A stretch of 64,000 nt of DNA, taken from positions 2,356,001 through 2,420,000 of the forward strand of contig JALUTQ010000004.1 in NCBI GenBank assembly GCA_032718865.1, read 5' to 3'. Of the stretch, positions 43,791-54,850 are shown one piece after another (the stretch's first letter is position 1; every line of letters begins with the position of its first letter). The notes under the pieces are model-generated. The model was not told the origin of the DNA. It saw nothing but the letters and a program-made list of their open reading frames with translations, and did not search any database. Made by a program: the position numbers and the translations under genes. This DNA comes from Tilletia caries (taxonomy: Eukaryota; Basidiomycota; Exobasidiomycetes; Tilletiales; Tilletiaceae).

Positions 43791-45260
43791 ATGGCCGACC
43801 CTCCGCCTGCGCCCTGGATTGGGTCAGTAGCACCAGAATCGGTGCTGTGGCCTGGCGTAAGAGGCACACAACAGGCGGCGGAGTGGCATAATGCGCCGAT
43901 CGATTTTTGGTTTCTACCAAAGTACGCCCACCTGCCGCATCCAGTCGTGCCGGATGAAAATATCGGTGGAATGCTCACACAGCTGAGCGCTACACTCCGG
44001 CAGCGCCTCGACGCTGTGCCTCCAACACCGCCGCCTCGTAGGACCAGACCTGGAGAGCGCCAAGATAATTCGCGCTTGAAGACCTATCGCACCCGGCTTC
44101 GGCCGAATACACAGCAAATGGAGGCACTTCGCAAAACGGCTGGAATAGTCAGGTGGACTTACAACCGGGCGGTGGAGTACCTCAAGGCTCACCCAAACGC
44201 CTCTTTTCACGACGTCCGCGAACATTCAGTTACAGAGGATGGCCTTCCTCTTATGAACCTGTCATGGGTGACTCCGGTGCTATACAGCATCAGGGAGCAG
44301 GCGTTCTTTGACGCCCATACAGCGCTTCGGAATGGCTTGGCGGACGTTCGGGCCGGCGAAATTCCGAACTTCGAGCTGAAGTTCCGGAAAAAGCGGGCGC
44401 TCTTCTCCTCCTTCCGAATTCGGACACGTGACTGGGACGGAGGATGCCTCAAGATCCCGAATTTCAGTCTGGGTCCAGGTCAGCACCAGACCAAGATTCA
44501 GACGGGGATCGACGTTCCATCGCTGGAGCATGATGGGGCATGCATCAAGCAGGAGAACGGGTCATGGTTCCTGCTTTGGCAGAAGGACATGGGGGAAGAA
44601 AAGATGCGGGTTCCTGCAGCACGTGGGCCAGAAATGTGTGCCATTGACCCCGGCGTTCGGACATTTGCCACCATTTACGACCCTTTGCGGGGAACGGCGG
44701 CAAAATTTGGCGATGGAGACCACAAGCGTCTTTTCCGCCTCGATACGCACTTGGATGAGTTGATCTCGGGATCAACCCAAGCTTCAGCAAAAAAAAAGTG
44801 TTACCGCATGCGCCGCGCCGCAAATCGACTGCGTGCAAGAATCCGGCATCTGGTCGACGAGCTCCATTGGAAGCTGCGTAGCTACCTCAAGCAAAGTTTC
44901 GACACTGTGCTGCTGCCAAAATTCAACGCGCACCAGATGTCTCGGCGAGGTCAAAGGCGGATCGGGCGAAAGACAGTCAGAGCCATGATGACGTGGGCGC
45001 ACGGTCGCTTCAGAAGCCGATTAAATGAAGCTATGGAGGTCGTCTAGGTGGTGGAGGACTGGACATCCAAGGTCTGCTCAACGTGCGGCACGGTTAATCA
45101 CAGACTTGGAGGCAGCGAAATCCACCGCTGCCCCGGATGTCTCACAGTCTCGGATCGAGACGTCAATGCGGCAAAAAACATTTTCCTCCACTGGAAATAT
45201 GATTTCTCAACTAGTGACAGCGACATAATCTCTTTTTCTCACTCTAAACCTCAGCCGTAG
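43791..45260 (+). pseudogene. Fanzor RNA-guided nuclease family protein with one in-frame TAG
   Basis: The start at 43791 is chosen for its context (CACCATGGCC). The first 418 codons are open, then a TAG (45045-45047), then 70 more codons in the same frame. Motifs are an N-terminal RLKTYRTRLRPNTQQMEALR, RuvC-I CAIDPGVRTFATIYDP (Asp about 286), the Arg-rich bridge RMRRAANRLRARIRHLVDEL, RuvC-II LLPKFNAHQM with Pro (about 376) where TnpB has Glu, then WAHGRFRSRL. After the TAG come VEDWTSKVCSTCG with an alternative Glu (about 422), CPGC completing a zinc ribbon, and RuvC-III DRDVNAAKNI (Asp about 457). In this family RuvC cuts DNA guided by an RNA from the element's 3' end. If translation stops at the TAG the nuclease is dead. 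Confidence 0.92.
45045..45047 (+). other. In-frame TAG in the Fanzor
   Basis: GTC TAG GTG GTG GAG: CAG would restore Gln with one transition. It removes the alternative Glu, zinc ribbon and RuvC-III. There is no acceptable intron around it. Confidence 0.85.
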
Positions 45261-45872
45261 GAAGAGTACAGTCAGCGCCCGCTACAGTCATCATGTTGCA
45301 GCGCCGAGATTTTGGTGAATAGAATGAGATGTGACTATAGGCGGAATGTCACGTGCTTCCTGACCCAAAAGTTTCGGGGTCTCAAAGTCTCATTTACAGC
45401 CAAAATGACCCTTAGACCTGCACCTCATCTGAGGACTAAGCCCTGGAGCGAGGAGGCTTTGGAAAGAGCATGAGGTCGAGGACACATGGTGTGTTGGCAC
45501 CGCCAATAGTGAAGTGTGTAGCGAGTCGCTAACGAAACAAAAGCAAGTGCAGAGTGTGTAGAATGTGTGAATGGTGAAGAGAACTAAGTACAACTGAGGA
45601 ATGCGAGCTGAGTGAAAAGATGTGACTGAGGGAGATGCGTGAGAAAGTGGAGGTGCGGTGGTGTTGCTATGCGGGATGCGTGGGAAAGGCGTGAGAGAGC
45701 ACGAGAGAGAAAGGAAGAAATTAGATAAGATATGGAGATACCACGTGGAGTAGCCACGAGCTGCTTGCGAAATGCCAGCACACATGGAGCATGGGATTGT
45801 GGAGGTGTGAGGCATAAAGAGTGGGGCATGGGGGAATAGATGTCAGATGATACAATGGAAGTGAATCAGTGA

Positions 45873-48872
45873 TCACTGTTCGATCTCGTTGTCGTCGCCC
45901 ACAATGATGGTATCGGGATCGTCCACTACGATGGTGTTGTCGGTGGACGAGCCGGAAACTTGAGCGGATGTCTGGCTGTCGGTGACCTTCGAGAATAAAT
46001 CAGTGATTGGCTTCTGAGCCTTGCGCGCTGATTCGATTCGGCGCACGTCCCTCTCCAGCTGCGAGAGAAAGGTGAGGTGCGATCCAGAGTCCTGTTCGCG
46101 GAACTGACACCACAGGTTCAGCTTCTTGAGAGCACTGACCGATTCCGCCTCACTGGCAAGTTGGACAGGAACAGGCTCCTCCATCTCTTTTTCTTCCACC
46201 TGCTTCGCTGTTCCATTGATTTCCTCCTGTACCTGGCTGATGATCTCCTCGTCAGTGGCGAGAGAGAGCTCATCGAGGGCAGAGTCAATACTGAGGTACT
46301 CCTCCACCGTGATGTTTGAGCCCCCGCACTCGTGGATCACCTCCTTGTGAATGAGCATGGCCAGAATTTCCGCCCCCTCCTGTTCCTGATCCGTTCGCTT
46401 CTCGTGCTGCTGTTCGGCTGTCTCCACTACGCTAAGCCAGTTGTCAGGAATAATTCCAGTCTATCGCCAGCAATTGGCAATGGAAGAGGCCTTGCTGCCG
46501 CGCCAGTGTGCTGGCAATAGGCCAGGTAGTACAATGATCACTTCCTCTTTCCTTTCTCATGATCACTTTCCTTTGATCCATTCCGTTCCGCTCCGACCCG
46601 TTTCGCTTTCTTTCCGTTTCTCACTCTCGGCTCTTCTCGCCTTTCACACCTTCCAAATCGTTACGCAATGACCTGGCACATCCCTCGCTCCCTCTCACTC
46701 CTCCCTCATTGCGACGAATCCTTATAATCCTCCCCGAAGCAACCAAGCGCACCGATTGTATATAGCGGCTCGCTTTTCTTTACTTTCTTCCTTTGCAATG
46801 CAGACTTCCAGACACATCTTCTTCGTTCCTTTTGCTCCCCACTAGTCTTCCAGTCCTCTAGAATTTTCACACAGATACTTATCACTTCCAGTCTTGCCAA
46901 TATAGCCAGGCCTCATCGATCCAACAGAAAACCATCTTCATATTGACGAGCTTGACCAACTTGAGGTCCGCGTCGCTTGTGGAACCTGTTGCGCTGCTGC
47001 TGATCAAATTGTCCAAAGCATTCACACAGTGTCGCGAAAGCAATGCGGAATACTTTCTCTTGAAATCAGAGATCAAACCCGCATCGAGAGGCTGTAGACG
47101 TGACGTAGTATTGGGAGGGAGGAAGTGGACCTTGACGTTGGTAGGCTCCCACTCTTAGAGGACCTTGTGGCCGGAAAAGTTGTCCACCAGAAGGAGTAAG
47201 GATGGGCCCCTACTCCGGCTGACTCCGGCTGATTTTGAGATGCTTTTTCGCGCTCCGTACTCCGCTCATTTTTTGGCAGTCGCCCCAACTCCACTCCGCG
47301 CTCCGCACAAAATTTCCCCATCTCATTGCGCCAGCTCCGTACTCCGGCTAAATATATGAAAATTTCAAAGTCTACTCCGTACTCCGGGGTGACGGAGCGC
47401 GGCTATTCCCCCGAAACTCCGTACTCCGGGGAAAGTTCGCAGAGGTCCTACAAAACTTGAGAAATATGGACCTTTATATTGATATCCGCTCTTCCATCCA
47501 CGGGTTTGTTCGACAGAATCATCGTTGGCGGTCGTAGAGCTCAACAACATACAATGTGAACCACCAAATGAAAAATCTGAAAAAGAATTTTGCCAAATGT
47601 TTGAAACTGATAGCAAAATATGCCCATTTCTGACTGAAATTTTCAAAATTGCGATCTGATTTTGAAAAAGGCAAGGCCCCAGAGCGCCCCGGAGTTTTGG
47701 GGAAACTCCGCACTCCGTCTGGCATTCGAGCTAGTCACTCCGTACTGAGGCGAAAAGTTAGCTCCAGGCCTTGCCGTACCCCTGAGACACTCCCAGTCAG
47801 TCTCCCAGGTCTGCTGGTGTACTCCGGCGAAAAGTTTGCTCTAGCCCTTATCGCACTCCGTACTCCGGAGACATGACAGGCTTGCGCTCCGTACTCCTGC
47901 AGAATCCAATCAGCAGGAGTTAACCCTCGAAAATGCATTCCGTACTCCCCCGGAGTGAGGCCCCGTCCGGGGCTTACTCCGCGCCCATCCTTAAGAAGGA
48001 GTACGATCCGTTTTCCTGCCTTCATGCATCCGTTCAAACTTCTGAGCCATTGCTCCCATTTCTCCGAATTCATCCATGCTGTCTTATTATTGCCATAAGA
48101 GACATGTGGATGATTTCGCAAGTCTACAGTACCACGCTTGAAAGGCTGTGGACACTGACTCTTGCCGATGACGAGCGGCTTGAAATATTCTGAGCCGTCG
48201 GCATTGACGCAAAATAGAACGCTGATTTGTGACTTGTCCTTCTTGATGCCGCTGAATTTCCCTTCGACCAGTCCACGCTTCGGCGGTGCTCTCCAGTACA
48301 GTACAGTCTCATCTGCATTGAGTACATCTGATGATTTGTATTTCGCAAGAAGAGCCTTGAGAGCGACCTGCTGGGATGCGATGTGTTCCATTGGAACTGA
48401 TGCTGCTTCGCCTTCGTAGACCCGAGTCGACACCCCGTTCCTTTTCTTGAACCTTCTTAGCCAGCCATCAGACGCCTTGAACTCCTCGACATCCAAAAGA
48501 CTTGCGAATTATATTGCTTTCTCTTTAATGAGTTTGCGATTGAGGGTAAAACTGTTATCCTTGAAGTTGAGGATTTGTACGATCCAGTGGAGAACGCACT
48601 TCTTGAGGTGCTCGTGTTTGGCCGAGGAAACCCTGCTATTTTCCTCTCCCATCATAGCATTCGTAAGGTCCCTAATCTTCTGCCGCTGGGGCTCTTTGAG
48701 AAGCTTGGTAACAGTGCTAAGATCTTTGAAGCCTATTTGATTGCGAGGTCTTGATGCGAGATCTTCTTTTTGTTGGCAAGCACGGTCTCGAACTCGTCGA
48801 TGAGCTTGCGCTTCTTGATGTTCTCACGCTGCGCGCGCTTCTTGTTGCTCCCTCAGGCTCAGACTCAGTCAT
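45873..48872 (-). pseudogene. pogo/Tigger (CENP-B-like) transposase, inactivated
   Basis: The start is near MTESEPEG at 48872. N-terminal CENP-B-type HTH coding follows (KRKLIDEFETVLANKKKISH, FKDLSTVTKLLKEPQRQKIR), then a second HTH ending DVEEFKASDGWLRRFKKRNG. The catalytic Asp residues are in DVLNADETVLYWR, LLLVDNFSGH and TTSRLQPLDAGLI. The C-terminus has CW-stop-TGIIPDNWL and ITVEEYLSIDSALDE, then an acidic tail. Known damage is stops at 48509-48511 (TAA), 47155-47157 (TAA) and 46461-46463 (TAG), frameshifts near 48750-48860, and a 797-bp MITE between the first and second catalytic Asp. About 400 bp between 46470 and 46880 is not recognisably coding. Confidence 0.88.
47197..47993. mobile_element. 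hAT-type MITE, family TAAGGATG, copy 3
   Basis: 797 bp with ends TAAGGATGGGC and GCCCATCCTTA and an 8-bp target duplication AGAAGGAG (47189-47196 and 47994-48001). It splits the pogo transposase just before LLLVDNFSGH. The interior is almost the same as copy 2 at 40421. Confidence 0.93.
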
Positions 48873-49433
48873 ATTGATTTGGTGCAATAATGAAGAATTA
48901 ATTTTGGGGGACGTGGTGTATGGGGACTACCGGCAGATGGAGGCCCTGGAACGCGCTGTACGCGCCGGGGGAGGATGCGCAAGGGAGAGTAGGGGCAGAT
49001 GAGGCTGTATGTGCGGATGCTAGTAAAAAATCAAGGGCTTCGCTAGTCGCTTTGATGCGCGTCGGACGGTCGATGAGCTCGAGAACCTGCTTGCTGATGG
49101 CCTGGAGGTCCTCAACTCCAAAGGCTCAAGAAGAAAAAATACAGCCAACTCAGACGAGCAAATGATTAATGACGCAATGCTCAGGGTCCTAGACCCGACG
49201 GCCGCCCGATGGTGACTATACTGAGCTGAAATTGCTATGGAAAGAAGTGATTGCGGTTCGAGAGCCTGGGGAAAGTGACTAGCACATAGTGAGGTGACTG
49301 TAGCGGGCGGATCTCATTGGGGAAAGTTCACAGCGCCAGCTTTTTGATGACTTAAACGGGATTGTGACTGAGGTGCGGCGTGACTATAGCGGGCGCTGAC
49401 TGTAGTGAGTAACGCTCCTGCCGTTACAGCACT

Positions 49434-49694
49434 GTGATAAATAGGTCCACGTGGTTAGTCCACGTGGCCACTATCTTATCTCTTCTCTTCACCATCTCTT
49501 CTAATCCCACGACCTCAACCCTATCGAGAAGTGAGAACCCCTGGTTCGTCCTAAAAGTCAAGCTCAAAAAAAATCCCAACATGGGGACCATCCTCGGGGG
49601 CCCGGACGCTGTGACTGGGGCACTGGAGGAGTACCTCAAAGAAGTTTGGGAGGACATTGATGTGCAGCTCGTGGATAAATACGTGAGTATGTGA
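49434..49694 (+). CDS. Short orphan ORF beyond the pogo element
   Basis: An 86-codon frame. The first third is probably not coding. The rest (SENPWFVLKVKLKKNPNMGT, ALEEYLKEVWEDIDVQLVDK) looks like a structured exon ending before a donor GTGAGT at about 49685. Before the pogo insertion this lay about 180 bp after the Fanzor stop, so it could belong to the Fanzor-bearing element or to host DNA. Unrecognised. Confidence 0.35.
   Translation: MINRSTWLVHVATILSLLFTISSNPTTSTLSRSENPWFVLKVKLKKNPNMGTILGGPDAVTGALEEYLKEVWEDIDVQLVDKYVSM
49447..49467. repeat. CCACGTGG hairpin
   Basis: CCACGTGG-TTAGT-CCACGTGG, itself palindromic and able to form a perfect 8-bp stem. It lies 45 bp beyond the pogo right end, that is about 50 bp after the Fanzor stop in the pre-insertion arrangement. 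Confidence 0.7.
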
Positions 49695-50164
49695 CTTCAA
49701 TGCCAAAGAGGGTCAGGGACGTGCTCCGGCCTGCGGGCGAAGGGGAGCTGGACCAAGTACTAGTTTCAAAACTTCAACTTTGTTTTTTCCGGTTTCACAC
49801 ACGCTATCTGCTATCTGATATCCTTTCGAAATTCGAACGTATGCTCATTTATGTTGTATGTATTGATATGTGAGAAGATAGGGCTACGGCCTACGATAGT
49901 GGTCAACGGAGAAATGTTGGTGGCGTTTGTTTATTTTGGGTACAAACTTTTGCACGCTACTGTGCACTACACCGCCAAATGAGGTCGAGCTCTCGGGAGA
50001 TACTCCGGCGAAAATAGCTCGGGAAGGGTTACACAGAGTCTCAGAAATATATTCCCGAATAGCAAGCTCCGCGCCCCCCTCCCGACATACCGGAGGCCCA
50101 CGGCGGCGAGGACAACGAAGACGCTCTTCCGGTTGTCCACGGTCTGGTATCTGCTTCCACGACG
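49695..50164. other. Intergenic, with a MITE end
   Basis: TTTTGGGTACAAACTTTTGC near 49935 matches the terminal repeat of the MITE at 56258-57218, so a partial copy of that family lies here. No gene is evident. Confidence 0.45.
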
Positions 50165-51610
50165 ATGTCCCCGGCTCCGAACGTTATGCAGCGGCTCTCA
50201 AACTCCCAGCTCGTGCCTCTCTGGCATTTCACGGACGAGGGCATGAACGCAGGTTACCAGCGACTCCTCTCGATGAAGGAATACGGATCTTCGGTTACGG
50301 GCCTTCTCGAATCGTTGAGCAAGTCGACCGAGCCTGGTCACGCCAAGAAGGACGACGCTCTCCTATCGCTTTCGGAATTCGTTTCCGCGACCTGCGTTCT
50401 TCTTGACGCCATGCGCGCTATAGCCAACGAGGCTTCGGACCCGGCCTCTCGTCGACTTCTCCACATCGAGGCCGACATCTGGTCAACCCAGTTCGACCTC
50501 ATCCTCAAGCACCCGCTTCGTCGTGAGAGTGAGGCCAACTGGCCGGTGCTCGCAGAGTATTGCCAAACGATGCGGCGCAAATACTACTCGCTTCCGGTTG
50601 GGTCAAGAATCTCACTCAAGACTCGACATGACCTTCATTCATCAGGCTGTCCTCGATCATTTCGGCTCGATTCACTACTCGGCTCGCGATACAGGAGATA
50701 CTCGCGTCGCTCAAGTCCTCGACTGCCTCGTCCAGCTCCTCCGCTGCTGCTTCGTCGTCCTCTGCCGCCAAGGGCAAGTCTTCCGGCTCGAAGCCGGCAG
50801 CTGCTGCCGCAGCCAACCCGAAGCCCTTTCGACAGGGCGGCGAGTCGCGTCCCACTCGGCTCGGCGCCTGCATCGTCTGTGGGGCCAAAGAGTACAACCA
50901 CGCCTTCGGGAGCTGCTCGAAGCGTGCGGACGGCAAGCCCGCCTTCGCCGCCCGCGATGAGCGCAACCACCTCATCCGCTCCTCCGACCGAGCCCCGATC
51001 TGTCGGTTCTACAACCTCTCGATCGGTTGCAACCTCTCCGCCACCGCCTCCTGCTACCGAGGGGACAACATCTGCTCCCTCTGCGGCTCGAGTGCCCACA
51101 ATGCACAAGCTTGCGGGGGCGATTCCAAGTCCGCTTAGCGCGGACGGGTACGAGAAGTCACTCAAGGACCTCGCCCTCTTCCATGCTTACGGTGAAGTCG
51201 TCGAAGGCCTTCGCTCCGGTTTCGATTTTGGAATTCCTCCAGTTTCCTCGTTCCGCTCTCCTCCAAGCCATGGCTCTGCTACGAACGATTTCGACACGCT
51301 CAACGCCTCCATCGACAAGGAGGTTTCTCTCGGCCGTTCCCTTGGCCCTTTCTCTCAAGATCAGGCGGAAGACATGTTGGGTCCTTTCCAGACATCACCT
51401 CTCGGCCTAGTCCCCAAGCCTAATGGGAAATGGCGCATGATACAAGACTTCTCGTACCCCAAGAAGGGCGTGTACGCTTCGGTCAACTCCTACATCGAGT
51501 CAGACGAGTTCGTCTGCGCTTGGGATGAATTCCTTGCTCTCGTTGACCTGGTGAGTATTCTCCGCTCGGTCCATCTCCGTCTCCTCGCTCTCGTGACTCG
51601 AGCACAGTGA
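50165..51610 (+). pseudogene. Truncated DIRS-like gag and reverse transcriptase
   Basis: The gag start is MSPAPNVMQRLSNSQLVPLW. A shift to another frame near 50600 gives a Ser/Ala-rich linker and then Cys/His motifs: CIVCGAKEYNHAFGSC, ICRFYNLSIGCN and NICSLCGSSAHNAQAC (a CCHC knuckle). Back in the first frame, pol begins near 51100 with DLALFHAYGEVVEGL and GRSLGPFSQDQ, then RT blocks 1-2: TSPLGLVPKPNGKWRMIQDF. The coding ends near 51553, before the YxDD box. The gag/RT style matches basidiomycete DIRS-like (tyrosine-recombinase) elements. No recombinase or RNase H is present here. Confidence 0.72.
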
Positions 51611-54543
51611 GAGCGCTCGAGAAATTTATGACTGCAACAGGCTTGACTTCGTCTGGGTATTCTGTCCTCTCCGCTGCGTGCGGCTCAATTCCATGCACGC
51701 ATTTCGTTGTTTACCATTCTTGGGCAACAAAGTGTTGGCAGCAGTGGTATATAATTTCCATTCCAGAATTAATCAACGATGAAAATTCCCGATCGTAAAG
51801 ACGTTATAATGTGTGATTGCGAAAGCGCCAGGTCTGGGGCTCGAGTCTCCCGGATGTCAAATATTTATTTATTTATTTTTGTTTTTAGTTATTTTTTAAA
51901 TTCATTCTGCAATCGCTGGACTTTCATCGCCCTCGCAGCACCTTTCTGCGGCGCTGGGAATTCCCAATTTGCTCCATTTCATGCTGTCCAGATCACTCCC
52001 ATGATACTCGGGAGTATTGCTCTGGAGCGTACCAGAGTATTCTGCTCCGGAGTGCTCCCGAAGACCGCAGAAAATACTCGGGAGTGAGAGGGAAGTTGTC
52101 TCCACTCAGACCCCGAGTCACTCTGGAGTACTCGGCCGAGGAGGTTTATCACAGGATGGTACGGTATTTTGATTTTTATCCCAGGATGGTACACCAGCGA
52201 AAATTATCCCAGGATGGTACAGTGGCAAAATTCAAATTCTCCTGCACCTCATTAATGCACGAAGCTCAGAGTAATTGAAGACTGTGTTTCAGCCCCAGGC
52301 GGCAGTCCATCACTGTTGAAAGGTCGTGGACCTCAGATCGCCAGTTTACTGTAACGCGCTTGGTATTGTTCTGCTCTAGCTGGTGGGCCTCTAGGTACAT
52401 TCGCTCGTACAGAGGGTTCGGAAGAAGGAAAAAGTGAAGAGAATGATCACGTGCAAAAGAGCGTGGGAATCGATCATGGATCGAAAGAAAGTAAAGGAAG
52501 TCACGGAAGAAGTAACGAAGGTATCCGAAGGGTCAGATGTCAGACCCTGCAACTGTCCAGTCCAAGCACAATCTCGACACTCCGCCTACAGCTGCCCTAC
52601 CTCTGACATGCCCACTGCTCTGCAGCCAGTCTCTTCCGACGACACCTACGCGTCGCTAGAGGACTTCAAGCATGCTGTTCGCCTCTATGCAATCAAAAAC
52701 AACTTCAATCCCACATGGGAACAGTCGAAGTCGACGTGGGTTGTGGCAGTTTGCGAGCACAAGAAGGCCAGTGGCTGCAGTTTTCGGATTCGGGCACATG
52801 TTGATCTAGACGACACTGACGTGGTGCGCGTCTCGACCTTCGACGAAGGGCATACATGTGCTGGCAAAGCGCCTTCGAAGCGCAAAGCCTATGCAGATCA
52901 CGGCTTTCTTGTTTTGCTGGTGAGAAATCAATCTATTCCCCTTCTTCCCCTGCCAGATTCCTACTGCTTGATGTTCACCCAGCAACAGCCAACAGGCCTG
53001 GTGCCGTCTGCTGCATGATCTGCAGGCTAGAGTACTGATTGGCGCTGTATTCCAATTTTACCTTTTTGTTCTGACTTCTGAGTTTCTGACACAGATCCAG
53101 AGCTGCATGAGCATCGATCACAAGACGACCGACGCCCAGGTGCTCGCCCAGCTGAAGCAGATACACGGAATTACACTTCCCCAGAATACGGTCAATAAAG
53201 CACGAAATGCTGTTATCGGTTCTGCAAAGGCGGCTCAGCAGGAGGAGTTCCGGTACATTGAGGCGTGGCTCACCCGACTCAGTGAGATTTGAGAAGGACC
53301 CCGGCGCCGTGACGGAGCATGTCACAGTCGACGGGACGTTCACCCGCGCGTTCCTCAGCCCCGGTCCTGCTCGGCGAGCGTGGACGGCGTGCAAGCCGTT
53401 CATGGCAGTCGACGGCACCTTCAGCAAGAACAAATTCAATATGGTTTTACTCCTTGCTGCCAGCATGGACGCCGACAGCAACCTCGTCATTCTCGCGTGG
53501 GCTCTCGTTCCGACTGAGAGTACGGACACGTGGGAATGGTTTCTTGGCAAGCTACTTATTACCTTTCCCTCTCTCGCCCAGTCGTCAAGCACAATCATCT
53601 CGGACCGAGAGAAGGGACTCCTTGCGGCAGTCCGAGCGGTGCTCCCCAATACCACCGAAGAATATTGCTGCTGGCATCTGGCTGAAAACGTGAAGAAGGG
53701 TTACGGAGCCGAGGCGCGAAAGCTGTTCTGGCCGCTAGTCTACGCGTCTCCGAAGGCTAAATTCGACACCTGTATGACGGCACTTCGCCAGTGCAAACCC
53801 GGAGCAGCGGACTACTTAGCCGACACCGCCGTTCCACACAAACACTGGGCCAGTTACGCGTTCCTGGGTCGACGCTTCGACCACGTGACGTCTAATCTGA
53901 GCGAGATCGCCAACTCTGCTCTGCGACAGCATCGGGAACTCCCTCCCCTCCAAATGATGGCGGGTCTAAGAAGTTTGTACAAAGGTACTATGTTACTATG
54001 ATGATTTCAGTCCGATGGTCCACATGGCACTAATATCACATAGGGAACGTACTGCTGAGAGATCCCATACCTCAGATACCTTACATACTTCTTCCAGTCC
54101 TTCTTGGTGTCTCACATAACATCCATAGTCATACCAGACCTCAGGTGTAATTACTATCTCTCACTCACATAGGAGTTAGTGGGTTCACTGTTGGTGGTGT
54201 ATATTGACTATTCAGGACCTCAACACCTCAACCCGCACCTCAACCCGCACCTCACCTATCGCCACCACCTATCTCGCCACCCACTGTGACCGCCCACGAC
54301 GGAACGTGCTCACGGCGGAACGTGCCCGGCTACCTTAACCCTTTCACATGTCTCCTGTTCCACTCGCTTCCCAGTCTCTAGCTCACTGTTGCTTCGTCGC
54401 CTATTGTGGCTGTGTATGTAGTTTAGGTTATCAGGTGATTTTGTGTTTTTTGGTTAACTGTGACTTAGGTTCTGACTCAGGGTCACGGCTCCCACAGTCA
54501 ACCAAGCGCAGCGATGGACTGCGCACCTGGGACACCTGAAAGG

Positions 54544-54550
54544 TATAAAA
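54544..54550 (+). promoter_or_regulatory. TATA box of the solo LTR
   Basis: TATAAAA in GGTATAAAAGGAGCGCC, as at 36535. Confidence 0.6.
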
Positions 54551-54850
54551 GGAGCGCCCTTCTCCCCCTTTCCGTCCTTTCTGTCCCCCCATCTCTTTTC
54601 TCTCACACAACTGACACCTAACTTGGCAATCACAGAACATTGCAGAGTTGAAGTCAACCGTGTGAAGTCTGAGTTTCAAGTCTCAACTAAGAATTCTTCA
54701 AGCAGTTACTACTTCTATTAAACCTGTTTATATTCCGTGGGACTACTAGCATATTGGTCAGTCACCTGACCTCAGAGAGACATAGGCCAAAGTTCCAGCT
54801 GCGTGTCACTTCTGTCTCTATACAACGAGCGGTACTACACGTAGACTGTC

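Larger units (their letters stand above)
45269..49402 (-). mobile_element. pogo/Tigger DNA transposon
   Basis: About 4.1 kb, with 22-bp inverted ends beginning CAGTCAGCGCCCGCTA (45269-45290 and 49381-49402, one mismatch) and TA on each side, the pogo-type target duplication. It contains the transposase at 45873-48872 and is split by a hAT-type MITE. It inserted 8 bp after the Fanzor stop. Confidence 0.9.

Noticed and set aside
43791..45260. Bacterial TnpB or IS200/IS605 contamination
   Set aside because: The flanks contain spliced eukaryotic genes, pogo and hAT elements. The sequence has Fanzor-type features (Pro at the RuvC-II Glu site, late alternative Glu). No TnpA or bacterial genes are nearby.
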